From positions 752,595 to 816,594 of the forward strand of contig NZ_CABVHU010000001.1 in the NCBI RefSeq assembly GCF_902497855.1: a stretch of DNA of 64,000 bases, written 5' to 3'. The notes under the pieces were generated by a model. The model saw only the letters and a list, made by a program, of their open reading frames with translations. It was not told where the DNA came from and made no database searches. The stretch's first letter is position 1. Every line of letters begins with the position of its first letter. Positions 50,120-57,250 of this stretch are shown one piece after another. This stretch comes from Pseudomonas fluorescens. Lineage in GTDB: Bacteria; Pseudomonadota; Gammaproteobacteria; Pseudomonadales; Pseudomonadaceae. The translations under genes were made by a program, and so were the position numbers.

Positions 50120-50275
50120 CTACCCATAGAGCCCGTTCAACACCACTAACTCGATGGTGGCAATCGCCACGCAAAGTGCAATAAAGCCAGGCGAGAACAC
50201 CCGCTTGCGGTTAGATGCGTTTGAGCCCATCCATAACGCATCAACTAGGTCGTTGAGGGCCGAGAGAAAATCCAT
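50120..50275 (-). CDS. 51-aa single-TM phage protein
   Basis: The product is MDFLSALNDLVDALWMGSNA, a basic turn (NRKRV), then a TM helix (FIALCVAIATIELVVLNGL). The start overlaps the preceding stop (TGATG), so it is coupled to the 20-aa frame. Confidence 0.6.
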   Translation of the reverse strand: MDFLSALNDLVDALWMGSNASNRKRVFSPGFIALCVAIATIELVVLNGLYG

Positions 50276-50337
50276 CAGTCATCCACCTTCGCGCGGACGT
50301 CGCGCTTAAGGTTTTGCTTCAGATTGTTGAGCTCCAT
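50275..50337 (-). CDS. 20-aa peptide with strong RBS
   Basis: MELNNLKQNLKRDVRAKVDD preceded by AGGAGG at 6-bp spacing. Its stop overlaps the next start. It may be a real micropeptide or a translational leader. Confidence 0.45.
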   Translation of the reverse strand: MELNNLKQNLKRDVRAKVDD

Positions 50338-50347
50338 GATCGCCCTC

Positions 50348-50599
50348 CTAAATATCCCCGCCTGGCCATCTATTCATCTCTTTATCGTGAACAATCCTCC
50401 CGGCCTTCACCTCATCCGCAAGCGCCGCCAGCCGATCTGCATTCTCATAGAGCTTCGCAATCAGCTTCAGGACAGCTGCCACCTCGACATCCCGGCAGTC
50501 CTTGGTGATTCTCAGTACTTCGTCTGCGGCCTGCTCAAGGCTGAATCCAAGCGCCTTAAGTTCGCGGCGTAGGTCTTGGTTGGGTTTGGTGAGGGGCAT
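50348..50599 (-). CDS. Small helical phage protein
   Basis: The 83-aa product (LRRELKALGFSLEQAADEVL, VLKLIAKLYENADRLAALAD) has RBS AGGAG before ATG 50599. Unknown; first of three tightly packed minus-strand small genes. Confidence 0.65.
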   Translation of the reverse strand: MPLTKPNQDLRRELKALGFSLEQAADEVLRITKDCRDVEVAAVLKLIAKLYENADRLAALADEVKAGRIVHDKEMNRWPGGDI

Positions 50600-50637
50600 G
50601 GTGATCTCCTACAATTCCCGCCGTGCCAGTCCGGCAT

Positions 50638-50826
50638 TTAGCCTGCCGCAGCGATTCTCAGCTCTATCGAGACCTGAAGAAGCTTATGCGCCTGGATCGA
50701 GACATCCACTGCCAAGCTCTCACTTCCGGCGTCTGCAAGCATTGAGGCCAAATCAAACAGCTTGCCCACCTCGATCTCGATGGTGCTGACGGTCTCCGCT
50801 ATCTGGTATTTAAGTGAGTGCGCCAT
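50638..50826 (-). CDS. Small helical phage protein
   Basis: The 62-aa product starts at ATG 50826 (MAHSLKYQIAETVSTIEIEV) with GAGG upstream. It looks like a four-helix fragment; unknown role, downstream of cI. Confidence 0.6.
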   Translation of the reverse strand: MAHSLKYQIAETVSTIEIEVGKLFDLASMLADAGSESLAVDVSIQAHKLLQVSIELRIAAAG

Positions 50827-50958
50827 GCATAAGTCCTCGTTCCAGATCGGCTGGGACTCCCGTGTGCCAGGCAGGCAGTTCGCCGTAGCTCTAATGGTTC
50901 TCCGGAGAACAGTTACGGCGTTAACCATTACCTTGGCGGGAAAATCCCCGCTGCGGGA

Positions 50959-51696
50959 CTACCCAACACCGCCGCCACGCCAGATCACGCGCCCAAGGAT
51001 CGGCATGGTGTGAATTGAGCTGTCTGACACTGGTTCGTCCGGGTTCGCGGCCTTGTCGGGGCTGTCGCTCCTAATCACCCATGTCCCGGAGAGCTGCTGA
51101 ATGAGTCGCTTAATGCTGTTCCCGCCATCCGGGCGTCGGATCACATATACCTGCTTGTCCCTTGGCTCTGTCTCTGACGTGTCAAACAGCACGACATCAC
51201 CCTCAAAGATGTACGGCTCCATGCTGTCGCCATGTGCATACATGACGAATAGATTCTCAGGCTTCGCATTCATGCGCTTCAGCCAATCCCGCTTGAATAC
51301 CAGGCCTTCAGTCAGTTGGACGTGTTCGTTTAGGTAGCCGTCGCCACAGGAGCCTTTGGCTCTGAACTGGGGAATGAGAGCGTAATCTTTTTCGCTAGGA
51401 GAGCCGAGGTCGCGAGGCTCTCTGTCTACGGCCTGGGCAATTTTTTCCATTTCTTCTGCCAGGCGCTCACTGAATTCAGAGACATCGACCTGAAGAATTT
51501 TGGCAAAAGAGGCGGCCACAGATGCATTCAATGGGTTTACTCCATTGAGGTAGTGGCTGACCGAGCTTTGGTTCATATCCAGCGCGTGCGCCAGTTTTTC
51601 CTGAGTCAATCCGAGATCGGATTTCTTTGAGTTAAAGATTGCCTTCAATCGGAGGCATTCGTCTTTTTTGTCTTGCGGTAGGGGCTTCTTGCTCAT
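50959..51696 (-). CDS. cI: CI-like prophage repressor (HTH plus S24 peptidase)
   Basis: The 245-aa product has an N-terminal helix-turn-helix ([20 protein letters not shown], 31-50) and a C-terminal LexA/CI-type domain with Ser158 (HGDSMEP) and Lys196 (GNSIKRLIQ) as catalytic dyad. Cys117-Gly118 is a plausible self-cleavage bond, so the prophage should be inducible by RecA. Divergent from cro over three operators. Confidence 0.93.
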   Translation of the reverse strand: MSKKPLPQDKKDECLRLKAIFNSKKSDLGLTQEKLAHALDMNQSSVSHYLNGVNPLNASVAASFAKILQVDVSEFSERLAEEMEKIAQAVDREPRDLGSPSEKDYALIPQFRAKGSCGDGYLNEHVQLTEGLVFKRDWLKRMNAKPENLFVMYAHGDSMEPYIFEGDVVLFDTSETEPRDKQVYVIRRPDGGNSIKRLIQQLSGTWVIRSDSPDKAANPDEPVSDSSIHTMPILGRVIWRGGGVG

Positions 51697-51707
51697 GCCG
51701 CGATCTT

Positions 51708-51722
51708 ATTCCCATCGGTAAT
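51708..51722. promoter_or_regulatory. Operator OR-a (nearest cI)
   Basis: ATTCCCATCGGTAAT, weakest of the three 15-bp sites. Confidence 0.65.
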
Positions 51723-51731
51723 ATTCAAACA

Positions 51732-51746
51732 AATGCCATTGGCATT
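51732..51746. promoter_or_regulatory. Operator OR-b, perfect palindrome
   Basis: AATGCCATTGGCATT, perfectly symmetric about its central base, so the likely tightest CI/Cro site. Confidence 0.8.
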
Positions 51747-51756
51747 GCACAAGAGA

Positions 51757-51771
51757 AATGCCAAAGGTAAT
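51757..51771. promoter_or_regulatory. Operator OR-c (nearest cro)
   Basis: AATGCCAAAGGTAAT. The three OR centres are 24-25 bp apart, so they face the same side of the helix. Confidence 0.75.
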
Positions 51772-51803
51772 ATTCTGCTTATGAGCAACCATGGAGAAGA
51801 GCC

Positions 51804-52010
51804 ATGAGCAGAGTCCACATCAAAGAATTCGCGAGAAAGCGCGGCCAAACCAAAGCAGCAGAGCTGCTCGGGCTAACTCAGGGCGCCCTCAACAAAGCGC
51901 TGCGTGTAGGTCGTGACATTTATGTCACCGAGACCTCTGACGGTTCTTTCTTTGCCGAAGAGGTCCGCCCCTTTCCCAGCCAGGCCCAATTTAAAAAAGC
52001 TGCCGCCTAA
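51804..52010 (+). CDS. cro: Cro-like repressor
   Basis: The 68-aa product has a helix-turn-helix KAAELLGLTQGALNKALRVG, a basic Ala/Lys tail, and sits just right of OR. RBS GGAGAAGAGCC. Expected to repress cI and set lytic growth. Confidence 0.88.
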   Translation: MSRVHIKEFARKRGQTKAAELLGLTQGALNKALRVGRDIYVTETSDGSFFAEEVRPFPSQAQFKKAAA

Positions 52011-52046
52011 CCCAGCCCCGTCACCACCGACCCCGGAAGTGAACCA

Positions 52047-52391
52047 ATGGCCTACGACAACAAGACGCATCGCAACACTCACCAGCTGAAGTCGCGCCTG
52101 AATGACGACGCCTACGCCGCTATCAAGGCGGAAGCGCTGGCGCGTGAGATTCAGCCGGGCGCCTTGGTTCGCGATCTCACTTTGGCGGCTTTGCGATTCA
52201 AAGAGGATTACGGCTACTTCCCTTTGATCGATGACAACGAGCTAGACGGCTTTCCGGCGCTGGGTGAACTGGCCCGCGAAATGAAAATTCAGCCAAACGC
52301 ATTAGTTCGCGACCTCATTCGTGCGGCCTTGAAAGCCAAGCGAGAGCAGGGCGCTATTCCCCAGGTCAACGACAAGAAACTCAGCGCCTGA
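52047..52391 (+). CDS. Phage protein with an internally duplicated helical motif
   Basis: The 114-aa product contains LAREIQPGALVRDLTLAAL (~31-49) and LAREMKIQPNALVRDLIRAAL (~75-95), clearly repeats. RHH-like N-terminus. Probably DNA-binding; position after cro is that of early regulators. Confidence 0.65.
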   Translation: MAYDNKTHRNTHQLKSRLNDDAYAAIKAEALAREIQPGALVRDLTLAALRFKEDYGYFPLIDDNELDGFPALGELAREMKIQPNALVRDLIRAALKAKREQGAIPQVNDKKLSA

Positions 52392-52413
52392 TTAGGCCAT
52401 GGAGGAGGCACCA

Positions 52414-52668
52414 ATGCCTGCAATACCGGAAGTAGGGCAGTACACGCAGGACGAGAAGGACGAGCTTGAGCGGTGGGCTGACGAGGTTGGGATCGGCATG
52501 GACCAGCTGGCCGACCGGATCTTGCAGATAACAGAGCAGCGCGTAGTCGAGCGGCGAAGTGCTGCTCGCCTTGCAGCAGACAAAGCAACCTCGCGAAGCC
52601 GCCTAGCTGCTCATTGCGCACAAGGGGCGCAGACAGAAAACGTGGTTTCCATTTTTCCCGTGAGGTAA
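52414..52668 (+). CDS. Small phage protein after cro
   Basis: The 84-aa product (ELERWADEVGIGMDQLADRI) has excellent RBS GGAGGAGG before ATG 52414. Unknown. Confidence 0.6.
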   Translation: MPAIPEVGQYTQDEKDELERWADEVGIGMDQLADRILQITEQRVVERRSAARLAADKATSRSRLAAHCAQGAQTENVVSIFPVR

Positions 52669-52674
52669 CGGTCC

Positions 52675-52737
52675 GGCCCCTAATAAGGGGCCACACAAGG
52701 GATTGGGCCAAGCGGGGTTGGCACCTAATTAGGGGCC
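52675..52737. repeat. Two 18-bp palindrome-like repeats between early regulators and CII-like gene
   Basis: GGCCCCTAATAAGGGGCC (52675-52692) is a near-perfect hairpin; GGCACCTAATTAGGGGCC (52720-52737) repeats it with two differences. Could be an early terminator or regulator sites. Confidence 0.55.
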
Positions 52738-52839
52738 AAGAAGAAAAGAAGGTCATGGGTTCATCCCTGATCAGTTGATGAACGAATGATCGCCTTGTTG
52801 GCATAACGCCACCACGGAAACAGAGACGAGGTTTTACGA

Positions 52840-53262
52840 ATGGACAAGTTCTTGCGGGCCTGCCACGACGCGGTCAAGGACAACGAGGCGAAGTCGCTGA
52901 GCGCCAAGATGGGTGTTCCGCATGTGAGCCTGCTCCAGCGCGCAAACCCGGACAACGACGCTCACCACCTGACTATTGAGCATCTGTACGGAATCTTGCT
53001 GCACACCGGCGACAAAGGTCCGCTGGCGGCCTTGGCTAACGAATTCGGTTTTGACTTGGTGGCGCGTGAGCGTCCTGCTCCGAAACCGCTGCTGACTGCG
53101 CTGGGTCACCTGTCAGCAGAGTGCGGCGACGTGGGTCGATTGATCTTCGACGCCACTGCGGACAATCACATCAGTCAGCACGAAAAAGCCCAGGGCGATA
53201 AAGCCATCCAAGAAGCCATCGACGCGCTGCACGTGCTGCGCGAATCGCTGAAGGCTGCCTGA
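52840..53262 (+). CDS. Phage regulatory CII-family protein
   Basis: The 140-aa product has LSAKMGVPHVSLLQRANPDN and LTIEHLYGILLHTGDKGPL, the phage CII (P2-like regulatory CII) pattern, then a helical C-terminus (ALHVLRESLKAA). Likely controls lysogeny/early expression. Confidence 0.75.
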   Translation: MDKFLRACHDAVKDNEAKSLSAKMGVPHVSLLQRANPDNDAHHLTIEHLYGILLHTGDKGPLAALANEFGFDLVARERPAPKPLLTALGHLSAECGDVGRLIFDATADNHISQHEKAQGDKAIQEAIDALHVLRESLKAA

Positions 53263-53282
53263 GTTTCAACAGGAGAAATACC

Positions 53283-53708
53283 ATGCTTGAACCGAGTATT
53301 CGTCAAATCGCAATCCAAGCCATTGCATCGCAAGTGTCCGGCACGCCGGCTGAGGCTGCCATACAAATCCTGGAAGGGATTGCAGTTATCGACTTCCCTG
53401 GCAAGCCATTCGTGATCTGGCCAGCCGGCCTTCCTCCCGCAGAGCAGATCGTGGCGCTTGAGCTTGAGCTAAAGCGAATCCGCCACGCCAATCAGAGTGC
53501 GGCGGATTATTGGGCTATGCGCGAGTCGCATCCTCGGGTGGATTCAGGCGCACGCCTCGAACATCAAGATACTCAAAGTCGTCCAGAAGCTTCTGGTACG
53601 CCTGCTGCGGAAGTCGAAGATCAGTCAACTCCCGATGAAGCAACAGAAGAAGCTGCTCTTCATCCAGCGCAAAAGCCTGCTCAGGGAGCCAGTGATGCTT
53701 CTCAATGA
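53283..53708 (+). CDS. Phage hypothetical protein, 3' part overlapping an opposite gene
   Basis: The 141-aa product's first ~80 residues (IRQIAIQAIASQVSGTPAEA, IVALELELKRIRHANQSAAD) look genuine; the Pro/Glu/Ala-rich rest lies antisense to 53515-53940 and may be an artefact of read-in. Confidence 0.5.
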   Translation: MLEPSIRQIAIQAIASQVSGTPAEAAIQILEGIAVIDFPGKPFVIWPAGLPPAEQIVALELELKRIRHANQSAADYWAMRESHPRVDSGARLEHQDTQSRPEASGTPAAEVEDQSTPDEATEEAALHPAQKPAQGASDASQ

Positions 53709-53940
53709 GGTGGAGCTGGGCGGGGATAAACCCATCAAGGGCTTGCCAGTGAGTGGCGTACTGCTGCCGGTACTTCTCGCAAAAACAGAAGAGCAAGTAT
53801 CCGGGGTAGGCCTTGTAAGCAGCCTCTCTGTAGTCCCGGTCGGTGACGCTGGTTCCCTCTGGAAGTGCTTTGTGAACCACGGCGTCAATGCGATCTCGCC
53901 ATTCGCTCTCGTAGTTAATTTTCTTCGTCGTGAAGCTCAT
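53515..53940 (-). CDS. Phage hypothetical protein on the minus strand
   Basis: The 141-aa product (YESEWRDRIDAVVHKALPEG, DRDYREAAYKAYPGYLLF, EEQLLLLLHRELTDLRLPQQ) reads as a natural globular protein. RBS GGAGG. Opposite to the rightward replication operon, so probably lysogen-expressed. Function unknown. Confidence 0.65.
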   Translation of the reverse strand: MSFTTKKINYESEWRDRIDAVVHKALPEGTSVTDRDYREAAYKAYPGYLLFCFCEKYRQQYATHWQALDGFIPAQLHLIEKHHWLPEQAFALDEEQLLLLLHRELTDLRLPQQAYQKLLDDFEYLDVRGVRLNPPEDATRA

Positions 53941-54026
53941 ATGTCCGGCCTCCGAGGCCTTTTCGTGTGGAAGCCAGAAGCTACCACGGATGCGCCGGAC
54001 TCTTACACCGCCTGAATCGCAGGCAC

Positions 54027-54056
54027 AAAAAAGCCGGTGGCTAGACCGGCTTCTTT
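54027..54056. terminator. Hairpin between the minus gene and rha
   Basis: AAGCCGGT / ACCGGCTT stem with A6 on the left and TTT on the right, so it may work in either direction. Confidence 0.5.
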
Positions 54057-54083
54057 AAAACGTACAACAGTTGAGGGGTCATT

Positions 54084-54788
54084 ATGAACACGATTGCCGC
54101 TCCAAGCAATACGGTCACCATGTCGAGCCGAGAGATCTCCGATCTCACTGGCAAGCAGCACAAGGACGTCATCCGTGACATCCGCGTGATGCGCAAGGCG
54201 CTGGCAGATGATGGCGCAGATCTGCGCCATCTCCAGGAGTTCAAGGATGGGCGGGGGTACACCGCCGAATTCCATCTTGATCGCGTCCTGACTGAAACCC
54301 TGCTGACCGGCTACAGCATCCCGCTCCGCCATCGTGTCGTGACACGTTTGGGCGAGTTGGAAAACGTGTCACGACAGGCTGTCACGATTCCTCAATCCCT
54401 TCCCGAAGCACTCCGCTTTGCCGCCGATCTGGCCGACAAGAACGGTGAGCTCCAGCGCCTGATTTCAGACCAGGCTCCAAAGGTCGCTGCCATCAAGCGA
54501 CTCGCCGCCGCAGGTGGAGCGATCTGCATCACCGATGCCGCCAAGCAGCTTGGTATGGCCCCGGCGCGCTTGTTTGCGTGGCTTGAGCAGCACCGCTGGA
54601 TATTCCGACGCCACGGGGGGAAACGCTGGGTTGCCTATCAGCCACGCATCACCACCGGTCACATGACTCACAAGGTCACCGCTTTAAAGCCAGACCCGGA
54701 AACAGGGATTGAACGGGCAGCATTCGACCCGATGGTTACCCCGAAGGGCCTTACACGTCTCGCTGAACTACTGCAGGAGGCCGCGTAA
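54084..54788 (+). CDS. rha: Rha-family regulatory protein with KilAC-like C-terminus
   Basis: The 234-aa product has an N-terminal Rha domain (SREISDLTGKQHKDVIRDIR, YTAEFHLDRVLTETLLTGY) and a C-terminal phage antirepressor KilAC-like domain (ITDAAKQLGMAPARLFAWLE, WIFRRHGGKRWVAYQP). Such proteins act as phage antirepressors or growth modulators. Followed directly by replication genes. Confidence 0.85.
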   Translation: MNTIAAPSNTVTMSSREISDLTGKQHKDVIRDIRVMRKALADDGADLRHLQEFKDGRGYTAEFHLDRVLTETLLTGYSIPLRHRVVTRLGELENVSRQAVTIPQSLPEALRFAADLADKNGELQRLISDQAPKVAAIKRLAAAGGAICITDAAKQLGMAPARLFAWLEQHRWIFRRHGGKRWVAYQPRITTGHMTHKVTALKPDPETGIERAAFDPMVTPKGLTRLAELLQEAA

Positions 54789-55537
54789 TGGCCGGCGACT
54801 GGATCAAATTTGAACTCACCACCCTGGACAAGCCTGAGGTCTGCCAGATTGCGGACTTGGCCGATATCGACCCCGACGCAGTCGTCGGCAAGCTGATGCG
54901 TGTGTGGGGTTGGTTCGACCAGCAAACCGAAAGCGGTAACGCTCCGAGCGTTAGTAAAAAGTTACTAGATCGTCTCGTCGGCGTTGTCGGTTTCTGCGAA
55001 CACATGAAGTCGGTCGCTTGGATGATCGAACTTGACGGCGTGATCAGTCTTCCGCATTTCGAGCGCCATAACGGGAAGACCGCTAAAAACAGGCTCCTCA
55101 CGGCAAAACGGGTGGCAAATCACAAGGCGAGTAACGGCAAAAGTAACGCTGCGAGCGTTAGCAGTGCGTTACCTAAAGAAGATGTAGAGAAGAATAAAAG
55201 ACCTCTCTCTGCGCAGGCGCCCGTCGATCCTCGCATGCCCAGCGAAATGACCCTCGACTGGGTGCCGGATGAAACGCTTTTGAAAACCTACGCCTTGCAC
55301 CGCGGGTTGTCGCTTGACCTGTTCACCGAGGAAGTCCGCGTCGCTTTCACCGGTCACTACGAACCACAGCACCAGGTGAACACCCAGTCTGAATGGGTGG
55401 GCATGTTGGTGAAGTGGGTCGCCAACGACAAAGCCCGGGCAGCAGCTTCGAATGTGAAGCCGTTCAAGCCGAAACCAGCCCCGGCATCCGACTTCGATGA
55501 TGACGACACCGAATGGCAGAACGGGGTGAAGCCATGA
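54788..55537 (+). CDS. Phage replication protein with DnaT-like C-terminal domain
   Basis: The 249-aa product has an N-terminal winged-helix part (MAGDWIKFELTTLDKPEVCQ), a linker, then MTLDWVPDETLLKTYALHRG ... EWVGMLVKWVANDKA, the DnaT ssDNA-binding domain. It takes the place of lambda O, marking or remodelling the origin. Overlaps the next gene by ATGA. Confidence 0.82.
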   Translation: MAGDWIKFELTTLDKPEVCQIADLADIDPDAVVGKLMRVWGWFDQQTESGNAPSVSKKLLDRLVGVVGFCEHMKSVAWMIELDGVISLPHFERHNGKTAKNRLLTAKRVANHKASNGKSNAASVSSALPKEDVEKNKRPLSAQAPVDPRMPSEMTLDWVPDETLLKTYALHRGLSLDLFTEEVRVAFTGHYEPQHQVNTQSEWVGMLVKWVANDKARAAASNVKPFKPKPAPASDFDDDDTEWQNGVKP

Positions 55538-56214
55538 AGAACGTCTCCGTGATTTCCCAGGGGCTCTGGAACAAAGCCCAGGCCGGCGAGTTCTTCGCCG
55601 CCGATGCGGCCCCGGTCGCGAGTGAAGCCAACAGCACGCTGGTGTCGGCCATCAATGATCTGTTCAAGGAACTGCGGTCCATACGCTCCGCGTGGCGCCA
55701 AGCCTGGCCAGACAAAGAAACCTACCAAGCATCGAAGCGGCAGTGGTTTCAGGCGTTCCTCGAGGAAGGCATCTGCACTCAAGGCCAGATCAATTTCGGC
55801 ATGACCCAGGTTCGAAAGCAGCCTGGTGATTTCATCCCAAGTCCGGGCAAATTCATCGAGTGGTGCAAGCCGACGCCTGAAATGTTGGGCTTGCCGTCAC
55901 TTGCAGTCGCTCATCGGGAAGCATGCCGTAACGCACATCCGGGGATGGCAGGGCAGGGCAAGTGGTCGCACGACGCGGTCTGGCACACCGCCAAGGAGTG
56001 TGGATTCGAAAGCCTGAACAAGCTGGACACAGTGCTCAGCCTCAAACTGTTCGAGCGGAACTACACCATCACGATACGTCGTTTGCTGGCGGGTCTGCCG
56101 CTCCAGGCGATGCCCAAGGCCCTGCCAGCTCGCGCCGAAGCCAAGGTTACGCCAGAGGTTGGAAGGGGCGCACTGGCCCAAATGCGCGCCAAGTTGGGAG
56201 GTGCACGTGCCTAA
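55534..56214 (+). CDS. Replication protein P-like helicase loader
   Basis: The 226-aa product starts at ATG 55534. AINDLFKELRSIRSAWRQAW, KRQWFQAFLEEGICTQGQIN and FIPSPGKFIEWCKPTPE are the lambda P-family pattern; loads host DnaB at the phage origin. Coupled to the DnaT-like gene. Confidence 0.85.
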   Translation: MKNVSVISQGLWNKAQAGEFFAADAAPVASEANSTLVSAINDLFKELRSIRSAWRQAWPDKETYQASKRQWFQAFLEEGICTQGQINFGMTQVRKQPGDFIPSPGKFIEWCKPTPEMLGLPSLAVAHREACRNAHPGMAGQGKWSHDAVWHTAKECGFESLNKLDTVLSLKLFERNYTITIRRLLAGLPLQAMPKALPARAEAKVTPEVGRGALAQMRAKLGGARA

Positions 56215-56416
56215 TCCACATCTCGCCCCAGCTGATCCAGCCGAGTACCGCTTTGCCGTGCACTGCTGCGGTTACAAGTGGGACCTGACCGACAAGCCCG
56301 ATCGGGCAGTGGCGCTTTTCGAACACTCATCTGCCGCCCTGAAATTCGGACAGATGATGTGGCCGAGTACCTACGAAGTTATCGATCGCACGACTGGAGA
56401 GCGGGTATGCGCGTGA
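56207..56416 (+). CDS. Small phage protein
   Basis: The 69-aa product starts at GTG 56207 (GGGAGG upstream). PAEYRFAVHCCGYKWDLTDK and PSTYEVIDRTTGERV. Unknown; overlaps both neighbours. Confidence 0.6.
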   Translation: MPNPHLAPADPAEYRFAVHCCGYKWDLTDKPDRAVALFEHSSAALKFGQMMWPSTYEVIDRTTGERVCA

Positions 56417-56709
56417 CCTCGAAGAAGCTTCGTGCCTCGGCCAACGGCCAGGAATGCACCGTGCGCATGCCGGGCACCTGCAATCACAACCCAGCTACGA
56501 CTGTGCTCGCGCACCTGCCGTGCGGCCAGAAGGGCATGGGCATGAAGGGCTTCGACACTGTCGCCGTTTACGCCTGCAGCGCCTGCCATGACGCCATTGA
56601 CGGCCGCGGCGCTGGCGACGTGGATTGGCAGGACATGCTTCGCGCAGTCGCTGAAACACATGAGGCCTTGATTCGGGCCGGGATACTTACCGTTAAGGGG
56701 GCTGCATGA
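56407..56709 (+). CDS. YbcO/DUF1364 family nuclease-domain protein
   Basis: The 100-aa product (ECTVRMPGTCNHNPATTVLA, HLPCGQKGMGMK, CSACHDAIDGR) has the Cys/His pattern of YbcO (HNH-like fold) in lambdoid nin regions. Probably a recombination or DNA-cleaving role. Confidence 0.82.
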   Translation: MRVTSKKLRASANGQECTVRMPGTCNHNPATTVLAHLPCGQKGMGMKGFDTVAVYACSACHDAIDGRGAGDVDWQDMLRAVAETHEALIRAGILTVKGAA

Positions 56710-56825
56710 ACGACATTTTGATCCACCTATGGCTTGGCTTCATGCTGATTGTGGCCGCCGGCGTTTGGTGCGGCATTCGCCGCTACGGGCGCCGGATCAA
56801 GATTGCTCAAGGTGACCGCAAATGA
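56706..56825 (+). CDS. 39-aa single-TM protein
   Basis: MNDILIHLWLGFMLIVAAGV then a basic tail (RRYGRRIK). Overlaps the genes on both sides by ATGA, strong support for translation. Role unknown. Confidence 0.6.
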   Translation: MNDILIHLWLGFMLIVAAGVWCGIRRYGRRIKIAQGDRK

Positions 56826-57250
56826 AGGCGGCCGAGATGAAGCTGTTCAAGCAGAAGCCGGCGCGCGCCAAGTCAGTCGACCGAGAAGGCCAAGAGCAGG
56901 CCGCGTTGCTGTCCGAGATCGAGCTGCGTTATCCGCAAGTGTTCGAACTGATCTACCACGTTCCCAATGGCGGTCACCGTCACAAGCTGGTAGCTATGAA
57001 GCTGAAGCAGCAGGGTGTGAAGGCGGGCATTCCTGACCTGGTCCTGCCAATGGCTCGCGGGGGCTACTTCGGCCTCTACATCGAATTCAAAGCCACCATC
57101 GATCCTGCGGCTGTATCGGCCAGCCAGGCGGCCTGTATTCGGCGCCTGAATGAGCAGGGCTATCTCGCGGTCGTCTGTCGAGGGCACTTCGACGCGATGG
57201 AGCAGATCCGCGCCTACCTTCGTCTCGTTCCCACCGTGGTGGCCGCATGA
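56822..57250 (+). CDS. VRR-NUC domain nuclease
   Basis: The 142-aa product (YHVPNGGHRHKLVAMKLKQQ, GVKAGIPDLVLPMARGGYFG, LYIEFKA) carries the VRR-NUC PD-(D/E)xK-like catalytic residues. Stand-alone phage VRR-NUC proteins are Holliday-junction-type nucleases. Confidence 0.88.
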   Translation: MKAAEMKLFKQKPARAKSVDREGQEQAALLSEIELRYPQVFELIYHVPNGGHRHKLVAMKLKQQGVKAGIPDLVLPMARGGYFGLYIEFKATIDPAAVSASQAACIRRLNEQGYLAVVCRGHFDAMEQIRAYLRLVPTVVAA

